DNA of 64,000 bases, taken from positions 124,001-188,000 of the forward strand of contig JABCPU010000008.1 of the NCBI GenBank assembly GCA_016800925.1, written 5' to 3'. This document shows positions 50,819-61,769 of this stretch, piece after piece. Both the position numbers and the translations under genes were made by a program. The stretch is from Suillus spraguei (lineage: Eukaryota > Basidiomycota > Agaricomycetes > Boletales > Suillaceae). Below the pieces are notes generated by a model. That model was not told the DNA's origin. It searched no databases and saw only the letters and a list, made by a program, of their open reading frames with translations. Each line of letters begins with the position of its first letter. Positions within the stretch are counted from its first letter, which is position 1.

Positions 50819-52062
50819 GCTCCAAATTGGCCGGCGCTGCGGCAGGGTAAGCTCAAATTTACATGACAGACGGGTAGAGATTAACTCACAGATTCCTCAG
50901 CTCTGGATCTGCCATAAGTTCCTCCATAGAGGGTGTAGCTCCACCAGATTGCATCCGATTCATCTAATAAAGAATGATCGGAATGACTACTTGAAATATG
51001 CAAGAGAGGGTGATGCCTACCATGTTAGCGACATTTGGATTCGACATAAGCCTTTCCATTCCGCCGTTGGCCATCATTTGTTGCGCCATTTGCATCATCA
51101 TAGGGTTATTCATGAAGCTAGCGAGATCGGGCATGCCGCCTGCCCCACCCATTCCTCCCATATTGCGGAACATGTCCGCCATACCACCTAATCCGCCTGC
51201 ACCTGCACCCGGGCCAGCGTTCGTATTTGACAATGGGTTATCGTTTTCAGGTACGAGTGCTGGCGGAACATCATCATCATCATCATCTTCAGAAGGAATG
51301 CGATCCACGGCATTTTGTAAACCAGATTTCAAATTGGCGTTTGTAGGCTCGAGTTCAACTCCCTTCTTGAATGCGGCAGCGGCAGCTTTGTAGTCTCCCA
51401 AAGCATATTGCGCGTGCCTGGCGGAGCGATGGGATGAGATCGAATTACGTAGAGATTGATAGTAGATACTTACCCTAGACGAGAGTAGGCCTTGACGAAT
51501 TTAGGATCAACTTCGATGGCTTTTTCAGAGTCGAGGATTGCAGATGCGTGGTCGCCTTTGCTAGCGTATGCGGCTGCTCTGTTAGAGTAGTAGACGGGGT
51601 TGGCAGAGTCGAGCGCGATGGCTTTGGTGTACACGTCAATGGCTTCGTCATACTTCTTGGCTGTCATGTGTGTATTTCCCGTTTGCTTATGTTTCTCAGC
51701 CTTGGCTTTTGTTTCTGCTGAAGGGGCAGAGGGTGTGGATGCAGATGCCGGCGAAGATGCTACTTTGTTTCTTGTTTTCAAGAATACATCGAATATGGTT
51801 TGCAGGTTCGCTGGTTTAATGTTCAGGCGTTGTCGTTGCTTGTCATCGGATGGATCGACACCAAATGCCTCGCCAATGCATTGAACTGCATGGATACGCG
51901 TACTCAATGAGCTACGACACGTAAAAGAGACAACCAAAAAACACAACACGTACTGGCGACTTCAAGACCTTCCTTGTCGTCTTGCTTGACAGTGCCATCA
52001 TCTATGGATTGGTTCAAAAAATCGATTATAGACAGGACGAGCTGCTGCTTCTTGTCGGCCAT
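50819..52062 (-). CDS. SGT2: SGT2/SGTA, TPR co-chaperone of the GET pathway
   Basis: Hands tail-anchored proteins to Get4/5-Get3 and binds Hsp70. The start ATG at 52062 gives MADKKQQLVLSIIDFLNQSI, then DDGTVKQDDKEGLEVA and CIGEAFGVDP, the N-terminal dimerisation helix bundle. Three TPR motifs follow: AEKHKQTGNTHMTAKKYDEA, NPVYYSNRAAAYASKGDHAS, VKAYSRLGHAQYALGDYKAA. The C-terminal part is Gly/Met/Gln-rich (MFRNMGGMGGAGGMPDL, NNPMMMQMAQQMMANGG) with MSNPNVANM. The last exon gives PELRNLAGQFGARR and the TGA at 50819. It is divergent from PRP19, with only 116 bp between the two start codons. Confidence 0.94.
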
Positions 52063-52178
52063 GTTAGTGGTATCCGTAGATCTAGTAATGTCACAAATAA
52101 GGATAAACAAACATTCCGAAGCTTTGAACTTTGAAGGTGAGGACCTCAGGACTTACATCTTTGTTCATATAGGCAGCC

Positions 52179-53873
52179 ATGTTTTTCTGTAGTATCTCTG
52201 GCGAACCCCCTCAGGACCCGGTCATTTCTTCGAAATCTGGCCAAGTTTACGAACGTCGGTTGATTCTTAAATACATCAACGACAATGGCACTGACCCATT
52301 GACGGGGGAGAAGCTCGAGGAGTCTGACTTGTTGACTGTCAAAGCCAGTAAGTTTTTTTCATTATCGCTTTTTCTTGAAGCAGCATATACCGTTGGTTTT
52401 TTTTTGTGGATTCTGCAACCTTAAGAATCAATTCAAACTTGCTAATCCATACTTGCTAGACCCCAAAACTGCACCGCCACGACCTCCGGCCGCAACTTCT
52501 ACCCCTGCTCTACTGCACATGCTCCAAAATGAGTGGGACGCCTTAGTATTGGAGATGTTTGCCTTGAAGCAACAGTACAACTCCACTCGCCAGGAGCTAA
52601 GTTATGCTCTATATGCACAAGATGCAGCAAGTCGCGTCATTGCCCGTCTCATAAGAGAACGTGATGCTGCCAGGGAGTACGTGCTTTCTAAATATACTCT
52701 TTCTTACATCACACTGACGCGTCCTGTCCTTGCTTCAGAGCTCTGGCTAATGTTCAGGCAACTATGGGCATCGCCCCAGCCAGCAGCGCGGCTGAAGACG
52801 TGGAAATGGTTGAAGAAAATGGTACTCAGGAAGGTGCTCTCCCCAAAGAGATTGTCGACCAGATTGACGAGACCCAGCAAAATCTCTCTGCTACTCGCAA
52901 AAAGCGCAAAGCTCCAGCTGGTTACACGGGTACGGCAGAAGTGAAGACTTTCGTTGCGACGCACACCATCCCGTCGTTGCACTCAGCCTCTCCTGCTGGC
53001 ATGACTTCTCTTGCCGTTTCCCGTCTGAACACGTCTCAGTTCCTTACGGGCGGTAATGACAAGATTGTCCAGCTGTACGACAGAAACACCGACAAGGTAT
53101 TGGCCTCCCTCAAAGGTCACACGAAGAAAGTCAACCACGTCGCTTTCCGCGAACACGAGGGTGAACCAACTTTGATTTTGTCTGCCGGTGCAGACAAAAT
53201 TGCCAAAATATGGGCGCATGATAGTGCCTCTAACGAGTACATACCAAAAGCAACCATTCGGACGCACAAAGGAGATCTCACTGGCCTCGTCGTACATCCC
53301 ACGAACTCTATCTTTGCATTGTCTTCCCTCGACAAGACATATTCGCTACATGAACTCTCCAACTTTACCCAGGTGTACCGGTCAGCCCCCGGAGAAGATG
53401 CCTTCACAGCCCTTGCAATCCATCCTGACGGTGCTCTCCTTGCATTGGGTACTCCCTCATCCAAGATCCAAATTTGCGATGTCCGCTCCGGTAACATAGC
53501 TGCATCCATCACACCACCAGATGCCTCGCCTTTCACCATCAACTCACTCTCATTCTCAGAGAATGGCTACCATCTCCTTGCTCCCGACAGTCCCTCTTCC
53601 GTCGCTATTTGGGACTTGAGGAAGATGAAAACAGCACACACCATTCCGCTCGGAGAAGGGTTCAAGGTCAACAAGGTATTGTACGATTACAGTGCACAGT
53701 ACCTCGGAGTCGCGGGCAGCGAAGGCATCCGTGTATTCGCTCACAAGTCGTGGGATGAACTTGTACGTTTCGAGGAGGCAGGTGATGTATCGGATATGGT
53801 GTTTGGGGAACAGGGCAAGGAGATCTGGGCTACGAGCGGAAGGGAAGTCAGGATCTGGGGTTTGCCTGCTTAA
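52179..53873 (+). CDS. PRP19: PRP19, U-box E3 ligase and NTC scaffold
   Basis: Core of the NineTeen Complex for spliceosome activation. The start ATG at 52179 gives MFFCSISGEPPQDPVISSKS, the U-box, with GQVYERRLILKYINDNGTDP and LTGEKLEESDLLTVKA. A PPRPPAATSTPALLHMLQNE segment begins the central coiled coil (WDALVLEMFALKQQYNSTRQ, ASRVIARLIRERDAARE). The linker DEMQ-like KEIVDQIDETQQNLSATRKK follows, then the WD40 domain: HSASPAGMTSLAVSRLNTSQ, TGGNDKIVQLYDRNTDKVLA, GADKIAKIWAHDSASNEYIP, SSLDKTYSLHELSNFTQ and RVFAHKSWDELVRFEEAGDV, ending VRIWGLPA. Three introns. The stop is the TAA at 53871-53873. Confidence 0.96.
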
Positions 53874-54328
53874 GTGTACGACTTTGTTCTCGTCTATATT
53901 ATTCGTGCTGTATTTCTTGTATTGGCTTTGCTTCGCAACTTGAGATTTGCGGTGAGGCCGGTATGTAAAGTTTTAAAAGCACTGAATACTGCCATTGGGT
54001 GGGTATGGTATTACAAGAACAGGGATATTCCCCAGCGATCTTAATTCCTGGATTACAAGACTTGGCACAAAATCAGGCAATTTTTTATCATATAATTTCA
54101 TTGTGCCATCGGTACATACAAGTGTATTGATGCAGTCACTAGAATCCGAAAAAAATAATGGTAATGCGAAGATATAATGCGAAAATGATGCAACGAAGGA
54201 GACTAATCACATGTTAAGGACAGTGCTGTGGTCGGTAAATCCATATGAAAGAAGTGAACATGGTAAATCATGCAATGGGGAAATTTTACAAGTAGTGATA
54301 CAAAGATTCATCCATCCGATGTAATATT
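53874..54328. other. 455-bp convergent intergenic region
   Basis: Between the ends of PRP19 and the OPT gene; AT-rich, presumably both 3' UTRs. No gene is seen. Confidence 0.45.
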
Positions 54329-56995
54329 TTATGACCAAGTCGAAGGGCCAAATGTCTGGCCAGGAGGCATCACGTAGAGCGGCGTGCCTAGTGCATCCGC
54401 AGTGTTCTGCCAGACGGTGTTACCCCACCAACTGAGCGTGATTCCACCTTTCGGCATCTGAAGAAGGAAGAAGATGACGATGAGACTGAGCCCGACGCCT
54501 GCATCGAGACCAGCGGAGAGGATGTAGTTGTAGCGCATCCACCACCTGAAGTGGTAGCGGCGCATGAACCACTGGAAGATGAAGCCGACAATTGCCCAAG
54601 ATGCAAAGTTGATGCCAGTGGCAGGAGGCATGGCACCAATGCCTGCGAAGAACACTGGGATGTTGATATATCTCCAGTAAGAGAGAGGGAATCGGCGGGC
54701 GAGGTAGTAGAAGGGAATGGGGAGGAAGGCACCGACGGCAAAGAACCAGAGCAGTGGGCTGTACATAGCACCAGGAGTGAAGAGGCGGTGGGGGCCAATG
54801 CTTCCCCACAGGAGTGACGCACTTCCGAAAGTGCTGGTGGACGGGCAGGTGAAGAACTGAGGCTGGGTGGGTGTGCAGATGTCTACGATGTTGGCGAACA
54901 TCCAGTCCTGCACGAGGGTGACAACAATGGAACTGAGGAAGGCAGCGAGGACCTGTGCCGTGAACATGAGACGCGGGGGTATCTTCATATAATGTCCGAG
55001 CTTCAAGTCGCCAGCAAAGCCAACTGCCTGGTTTGTACCCATGTATGCGCTCGCTTTGAAGATCATGACAGCGACGGGCTTGCCAGGAAGCAAATAAGCA
55101 CCAATCATCTCGAACATGACGTTCAAGGCGATCTGCTGATTGGTAATTGCTTGGAGCATGCCGACCGGAATCGCAAGGAGTGCAGCGAGAGCGAGAGCAG
55201 CGCAAACAGCCCAGATGGGGAGATCCGTGGGGAAAATCTCCACCGTAACGAAGAGGAGAAGAAGCATCACGAGGCCAGGATAACATACCACCACTGAGGA
55301 ACTTCAGGGTATGCTTGCATGAGGCGCGAATGAACATCACGCTCATCTCTGAGGCTGCTCTTGAAGCGGCGAACGATGTCACGACGGTACCACACTGCGA
55401 TAAGACTGTCAGAATGGAACAACATGCAGATTCGAAAGAACTCACAGAATGTGTGCACCACTACTGAGGAGAAAGCAGCAAATGCAACACCGTATGCAAC
55501 CGCCATGGTGGCCGTCATGAAGACCGGCGAGTAAGCCTCGTACTGCGCGACGTCAAAAGCGGCATTGGAGACCACCCGAGAAGAGTTATACGATAATCCA
55601 GTGTTGTCGAAGGTTAAGTAGGACGAGATTGGCAAGTATCCGGTGAACCAAGTGTTGGTAACTGCGAGACACATTGAGTACGCTGAACAATGAAAAGAGG
55701 AGAGAACATACAGTAGAGGATCGGCGTAATGATCCAGAAGCAGATCACAAGGGCAACGACCGTGTTGGCCTCAGACCACCAAGGCGTTACCAAGGGGCTT
55801 CCAACGTACGAGACCATGGACCAATCGAAAGTAAGAATACCCATCCCAAGACCAGTGGACGTGCCAAAGAGCGCGTTTACAGCCACATTGTTAGGTGCAA
55901 TCCAGCAGACCCAGTTGAACACGCTCAGTCCAGTCCACAAATATCCAGGTACCCAGTACCATACAAAACTGCATCCCAGTGCAATACAAAAGAATTTCTC
56001 CCGGGAGATGTGGCGACTCTCAGGTTTGCCATATGACTTGTGTAGAGTGTTGAATAGGGCGGAGGTGACAAGTGCCCCAGGCCAAATCATGCTACTGGGC
56101 CAAACAAGGAATCTGCGAAGAAGGCCGCCCATTGAGAAGCCGATTAGTTGCGTCGATAGAACAAGGCAGAGTTGATAAGAGGTAGTGAGAGTCTGGTTGT
56201 AGAAGACCTTCTGGGTCGCGATAATGTCAGTGGCATAGGCACCGCTGACTACAACGTTCGCCATGACAGTAATGAGGACGTGTTCCTTGATGTTGAATGG
56301 TCCTGGGTTGAATGACCAGATGTACCCCATGGTATTGAAGCGTGTAGTGGGGAGGACTCGCTCCATCCCTTTGCCAAGAGGCAGGGCGGTCAACTGAGCA
56401 ATGATGGCGGTGATAATAATAGAAGGGTCTGAGGGTGAATTGAGTAAACGGAACCAAGAGCGATGAGAGAATGCAGAATGTCAACTTACAACGCATGGAG
56501 AAAAACTGGTTAAGAGCCGAGATGACGATGGTATAAAAGATACCCAAAGCCCACATGCGGAACGTATTGACGTGCATAGTGGGGTCATCAATGCTAGCTA
56601 CAGCGGCGCGAACTTCAGGATAAGGTGACTCGCTGTCATATAACAGTCAGCAGAGCGGTAGCAAAACACCATAGGACTCACTCGTCATATTCGAACGTTG
56701 AAGGTGTTGCAGTTCCCGAAGCTGTTGAGTAGCGCGTAGACTCAACTCGGGACTCGACATCGAAGTCTGAGGCACCGCCAGAGTACTCTGACATGGCTAT
56801 CTTTTTGGGCTCAAGTTCATGCACCTCAGTGGTGGATGAGGTAGGAGAGGGAAGTGTAGCATAGTAATCAAAGTTAGGGTCATTGAGATGCTCCATGAGA
56901 AAGTCGACATCCTCGGGAACATCGGGCACGCCTCTAGCGCGAAGGTTCCGAAGAGCAACAACGTTCGTCGCGCTGCTGTAGGGTTTAGTCTCCAT
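54329..56995 (-). CDS. OPT-family oligopeptide transporter
   Basis: Proton-coupled importer of tetra/pentapeptides or glutathione. The start ATG at 56995 (METKPYSSATNV) is the first in frame; upstream the frame is open without ATG and a TTTCTCACAG lies just before, so an earlier exon is possible. A cytosolic N-terminus (PEDVDFLMEHLNDPNFDYY) precedes the membrane domain. The signature NPGPFNIKEHVLITVMANV is clear, along with VRAAVASIDDPTMHVNTFRM, FFSMRYPSIIITAIIAQL, IGFSMGGLLRRFLVWPSSMI, WYWVPGYLWTGLSVFNWVCW, IPPRLMFTAQVLAAF and NFASWAIVGFIFQWFMRRYH. The C-terminus ends PPGQTFGPSTWS. About 12-16 hydrophobic helices are visible. It is divergent from the TfdA-type gene. Confidence 0.93.
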
Positions 56996-57657
56996 GTCGA
57001 GACCGAATAAGGAGGGTAGCGCTGTGAGAAAGGAAGGCAAGCACTGGCAAAGAGCACAAGAAAGGCTCAGAAAACAGGTAGTGCGAGTACGGGGGAGAAT
57101 AAGTTCCTAACGATGCCAAAGATCTGACGGCCTTTTGAGGACGGACGGAATATCCACAAATTACCACTGTGGACATAGTGATTCCATCTATTTTGGAACT
57201 TAGGGCCATCGGTGGAAGAGTTCCACCCGGAAGCGCACCACACAATAAGCCTGATTTGACACAGTCGACTGCAAAACAAAAAGCTGGGAGAAGTGCCGAT
57301 CGGCACATTAAAATTCAATTGTTCGTGACTCGTCTGACAAATGACCTACCGCATTTGAGTTTGGAGAAAGATGCCACCAGTGTTCTCTGTTGATATCCTA
57401 TTATGCAAAGAGTCAAACGACAAAGTGGCACTCGGAATGGATTCGTAGCCATAAGGCATTGACATGGGGCTAGAGCTAGGAACCTGTCGAGTGACGTTAG
57501 CTCTCACTGTATGAGGGTTCTACTAGCCGGAAATGTCGAGATGTTGCTGGAGAGACGCTTATTGTCTTGTGAGAACCTGTTATTGTTGTGACCGGAGGAA
57601 CTTTCATCGAATATCAAAGACAATAAAGCGTATTGCTTCCGAACTTAGTGCCAGCGG

Positions 57658-57674
57658 TTATCTTATCTTATCTT
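57658..57674. promoter_or_regulatory. Triple tandem GATA sites (TTATC x3)
   Basis: TTATCTTATCTTATCTT reads GATAAG-type sites on the opposite strand, three in a row with 5-bp spacing. Fungal GATA factors (AreA/Nit2 type) bind such sites at nitrogen-regulated genes, and GATA factors also control iron uptake. It lies 538 bp from the TfdA start and about 660 bp from the OPT start. The regulation is inferred. Confidence 0.45.
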
Positions 57675-57686
57675 GAGTGATATATA

Positions 57687-57694
57687 TCACGTGA
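57687..57694. promoter_or_regulatory. TCACGTGA box between OPT and TfdA genes
   Basis: A perfect match to the Cbf1-type consensus that marks sulfur-assimilation promoters in yeasts. It overlaps a 14-bp AT palindrome (57677-57690). It fits a role in regulating the sulfonate-dioxygenase-like gene 517 bp away, but this is inference. Confidence 0.42.
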
Positions 57695-58211
57695 TGCAGA
57701 CGCGCGCCGGTCCGGGCGAAACGCTACTCGATGATGATAATTACTGTGTTGTGATGATTCATTGGTCAAAAAATCTAAACCTACTGAAAGGACAGCCAAC
57801 GGGTATGGTCACACTTAACACATACCCAAGCTCACTTGTATGTGCACGGAAGGGTAGTGTATGACACAAAAGAGTTGAGACTAGAAAAAGATATTTAGAG
57901 TCGTGACTATCCTATATATTAGGTAGACTGAAGAAATGACATCTATTATTTATAGTGCTCTGGCTTCAATGCGAGTCCCGTGTCTTCAAACGAGTCATAG
58001 CTCACTGCCCGGTGACCTGGTCACGTATCTGCAAAATGGCTTTCCTTACTTCCCAATACCAAAAATATAAGACGCCACACGCCGTTGATTGCGACTTCCG
58101 TGTTCAGGATTGCGAATACGAGACTGATGCCACAAAATCAAATTCCACTCTCCTACATGGTTTTCACCTCACTGTCACTTGTCATCAAGCCTGAACTACA
58201 TTGCCGCAAGT

Positions 58212-59635
58212 ATGTCCGCTGTCGAGACAGTTACTAAAGTCTCGCAGACGCTATCAACACTCAACCTCCGCGGAGGGGACCAAGAGCAGACAGCGCCATA
58301 TTGCTATGCTAATTTGCTTCCCCATTTCTCATCCGAGCAATATCCACCGCTCACACCCTTCAAACACGAAGATCCAGGCTTCCGCGCGCTCAAGCACACA
58401 GATCCCCGTGCATTCCTTAAGAATGCGACCAACGTGGTGGAACTAACGCCTAATCTCGGCACGGAGGTCCATGGTGTGAACCTCGCAACCCTTGATAGTG
58501 AGGGAAGGGACCAACTTGCGCTCGAAGTATGTCAATTTCCGTGATATATGACTATTGTCGCTTATTGTCTGCAAGGTTGCAAAAAGGGGACTTATGGTTT
58601 TCAGGGGCCAGCACGAGTTTATAGATAGAGGGCCTGATTCGTACCTAGAATGGGGACAACACTTCGGAAGGTTTGTCGTGCTTCTTCTTTGTCCGCTCAA
58701 TTGGGCAAGTGCTACTGCTGCACCACATGTCGAATTTTCATTACTGTTAGAACGATTATTGACTAATTTGTCATGCAGGCTGCACATTCATCCTACGTCT
58801 GGACACCCCAAGGATTATCCGCAGATTCATCTTGTTTACAAGTGAGTAGTGCAAGTATGCATATTCATTACTCACTGACTGCAGGCTTCAGAGATGCAAA
58901 GTCGTCCTACAACTTCGAAAGGGATGACAGCATTACGTCAACTGTCTGGCACTCCGATGTCTCGTACGAGTTGCAGCCCCCTGGGCTCACAACGTTCTTC
59001 CTCCTCTCGCAGCCGACGACAGGTGGAGACACATTGTTCACGTCCCAGATATCGACTCTTAAGAAGCTCTCGCCGTCGTTTGTTGCCTTCCTGCGCACGC
59101 TCAGTGCAGTGCACTCGGGGGTCGAGCAAGCTCAATTCTCGCGCTCCGGCAAGCGTGGTGGCATCGTGAGACGTGAGCCAGTAGAGCATGTCCACCCACT
59201 CGTGCGGCGTCACCCGGTCACTGGAGAGGAAGCATTGTATGTTAACCGCCAGTTCACGACGCGTATTGTTGGCCTGAAGCGTGAGGAATCTGGTGTGTTT
59301 GATCACTGTGAAGAATGTCAGCTAGATACTGATAGATACCTGCGATCAGAGACTATCTTGAAGTTCCTTTACGACCATATCGATAAGAGTGCAGACCTCC
59401 AAGCCCGAGTGAAATGGCAGCCTGGAACCGTCGTGCTCTGGGACAACCGTGTCACTGCGCATGTAAGTCTGACATATGAGGGTCATGCCTTGCGTAACTT
59501 ACATTGACCACGATTGATCAGTCGGCCATCGTTGACTATGGAAAGTCGAATGAACGCCGTCACGGCGCACGTATCACCCCGCAGGCAGAGAGACCGATTC
59601 CTGCTCTGGAAGGCCTTGAAGTGCCCAGTCTTTAA
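58212..59635 (+). CDS. TfdA/TauD-family 2-oxoglutarate-dependent dioxygenase
   Basis: Likely releases sulfite from sulfonates such as taurine, as known for fungal Jlp1-like members. The start ATG at 58212 gives MSAVETVTKVSQTLSTLNLR. Then FKHEDPGFRALKHTDPRAFL, VVELTPNLGTEVHGVNLATL, VAKRGLMVFRGQHEFIDRGP, YLEWGQHFGRLHIHPTSGHP. The metal HxD motif is STVWHSDVSYELQPPGLT; the oxoglutarate-binding stretch is FLLSQPTTGGDTLFTS; LYVNRQFTTRIVGLKREES and GTVVLWDNRVTAHSAIVDYG carry the distal His, and RRHGARITPQ the Arg. It ends PALEGLEVPSL at the TAA at 59633. Six or seven exons. The specific substrate is not provable from sequence. Confidence 0.9.
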
Positions 59636-59860
59636 TGGATCGTGATGTGACATCGAATGAGAACTGGCGGACTCGAGCGCAGCCTGTGTAATTGTATGCG
59701 TTAGATTTATATGAAACAATACAACTTGTTGAAGTTCTTGGTGGTAACTTGAGTGGCAGTAGCCGACGTTTAGACCTAATAGTACTGCACCCGGCGCGTT
59801 TCTCGAGTCCGATCCAGATTCCACACACTGTTTACCTGTCAGATATTCCTCGTGCAAGTC

Positions 59861-61674
59861 ATGTCTTCGAACACGAGAATATTATACCTAGTCTACTGTG
59901 GTGTCGCGGTAGCCGTTTTGAAGGAGTTCAATGCCATGGTTACCGAGCCGTACATGGTGACTAGATTCAACTTCATCTTGTTAACCTTTCACTGAATTCA
60001 CCTGATTATTTAGGATGAACCTTTTCATGTACCGCAGGCATTGGCTTACTGCAGGGGTGAATGGTCGAATTGGGACCCAAAAATCACTACACCGCCGGGA
60101 CTGTACGTCGTTCACAAGTATCTACCGTTCCTCTGACGACCCAATCATCTCGTAGATACATGCTCAGTGTATTGCTGCACCGGGTCTTCATGTTCAAATG
60201 CAACCTGAATTTGCTACGTCTCACCGTAACCCTTACCCTCTTCGCGCTACCGATTGTCCTCACGCGATTGCTGGGGTTCCATCAGCGACGCCGTTCTCCA
60301 CCAAAATTAGCACCCTCGATCGAGGCGCTTGTCTTGTCCACCTTCCCAATAGCATGGTTTTTTGGTTTTCTATATTATACAGAAGTTCCAAGTCTTGTTT
60401 CTGTTTTGTTTACCGTAGTTGCTGCGACACAGAATAAGCACTGGCTCGCTGGTTTGGTACGTGATTTAGTCTGTCCTAGGTTTTTCTGGAATACATGCTC
60501 ACAACTCCAGGGATGTCACTAGCTAGGAATTGTGAGCTGCTTCTTCCGTCAAAACAATGTTATTTGGGTACTGTACGCGTACGCAGTGAGCCAGCTCATG
60601 CGTTTGCGATTCAAACGTGGATACGCCGAACTCCACGATCCCCCCGCCTTGGGCGCCGGGCCAGGTGAGTTACAACAGGGTTGCCATGTATGTGTTCATG
60701 GATCCATATCGTGATTTCTAGGTGACTTCCTTCGATCGATCATGAGTGCCCCAAAAGCACTACCTGAGTTGCTCCCCGCATTTGCTCCCTATGCGGTAGT
60801 TCTTGCACTTTTCGGTGGTTTTGTAATTTGGAACGATGGCATCGTGCTTGGTGCGTTTTTCTCGGTCATAATTATCGAGATAGCCGCCAAAGTTATGTAT
60901 AGGCGACAAATCCAATCACGTTCCTTCATTTCACGTGCCACAGCTGTACTACTTTATTGCGTTTGCAACAATGATTGGGTGGCCAGCAGTGGTTTGTGGT
61001 GAAGGTGGCCCATTGAAGGTTGCCACCGAGGTGATTTCGCGCATGTTTGGTAGTAAAAGGTGACCGGGTTAATTATGAGTAAGCGCGTGGATGCTGATAT
61101 GGATCGCATGCCGTAGGAGAGCGCTTCTGACGGTCATCATATCGATCTTCATGGGGATTACTATCCAGCATTTCACGTGAGCTTCCCTTTACTGGTTGAT
61201 AACCAACTTTACCTTTAAACCTAGTATTCATCACCCGTTCCTCCTGTCCGATAACCGTCATTTCACCTTCTATATCTGGCGTCGAGTATTCATGCTGCAT
61301 GCGGTAGTACCCTACCTATTTATTCCGGGGTACCAAGCGTGCGCCTGGGCGTGGTGGATTCGTGTTGGTGAGTCGATTTCTAGATTCCAGAATACATCAA
61401 TGACATTAACCCTGAACGTCATACATCAGCCCGTGATCAATCGCTGTTGCAGACGTTGGTCCTGCCCGTTTTAATTTTGCCTACATTGCTGCCTACTCCA
61501 CTTTTGGAACCACGATACTTCCTGGTGCCATATATCCTGCTCAGGGCTCAAGTTGTGGATGTGCAGCCCTACGGTATTTTTGTCGAGGGTCTGTGGTACA
61601 CGGTAATAAATGTAGCGACTACATATGTGTTTTTGTACAAAGAACGAGCGGGAGTTGGGAGATTTATGTGGTGA
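59861..61674 (+). CDS. ALG10: ALG10, dolichyl-phosphate-glucose alpha-1,2-glucosyltransferase
   Basis: Adds the last glucose to the dolichol-linked N-glycan precursor in the ER. The start ATG at 59861 gives [20 protein letters not shown]. The family opening [20 protein letters not shown] is followed by [20 protein letters not shown], the conserved D-E-x-F-H-x-P-Q-A and DPKITTPPG motifs. Later blocks: [112 protein letters not shown] and [15 protein letters not shown], ending VGRFMW. Multi-pass throughout. At 60456 the exon needs one more G to join the next exon in frame. Confidence 0.93.
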
Positions 61675-61769
61675 TGTATCTACGTAGGTAGAGTAACAAA
61701 TTAAGTGAACAGGGGTCATCTAGTACTTATTTTGGACCCACTGATGCAAACAAGACCACACGCGTCTGA

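Larger units (their letters stand above)
56996..58211. other. 1.2-kb divergent promoter region, OPT / TfdA-type dioxygenase
   Basis: The longest gap in the window. It holds three tandem GATA-type sites (57658-57674), the palindrome GTGATATATATCAC (57677-57690) and TCACGTGA (57687-57694). No protein-like ORF. Confidence 0.5.
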
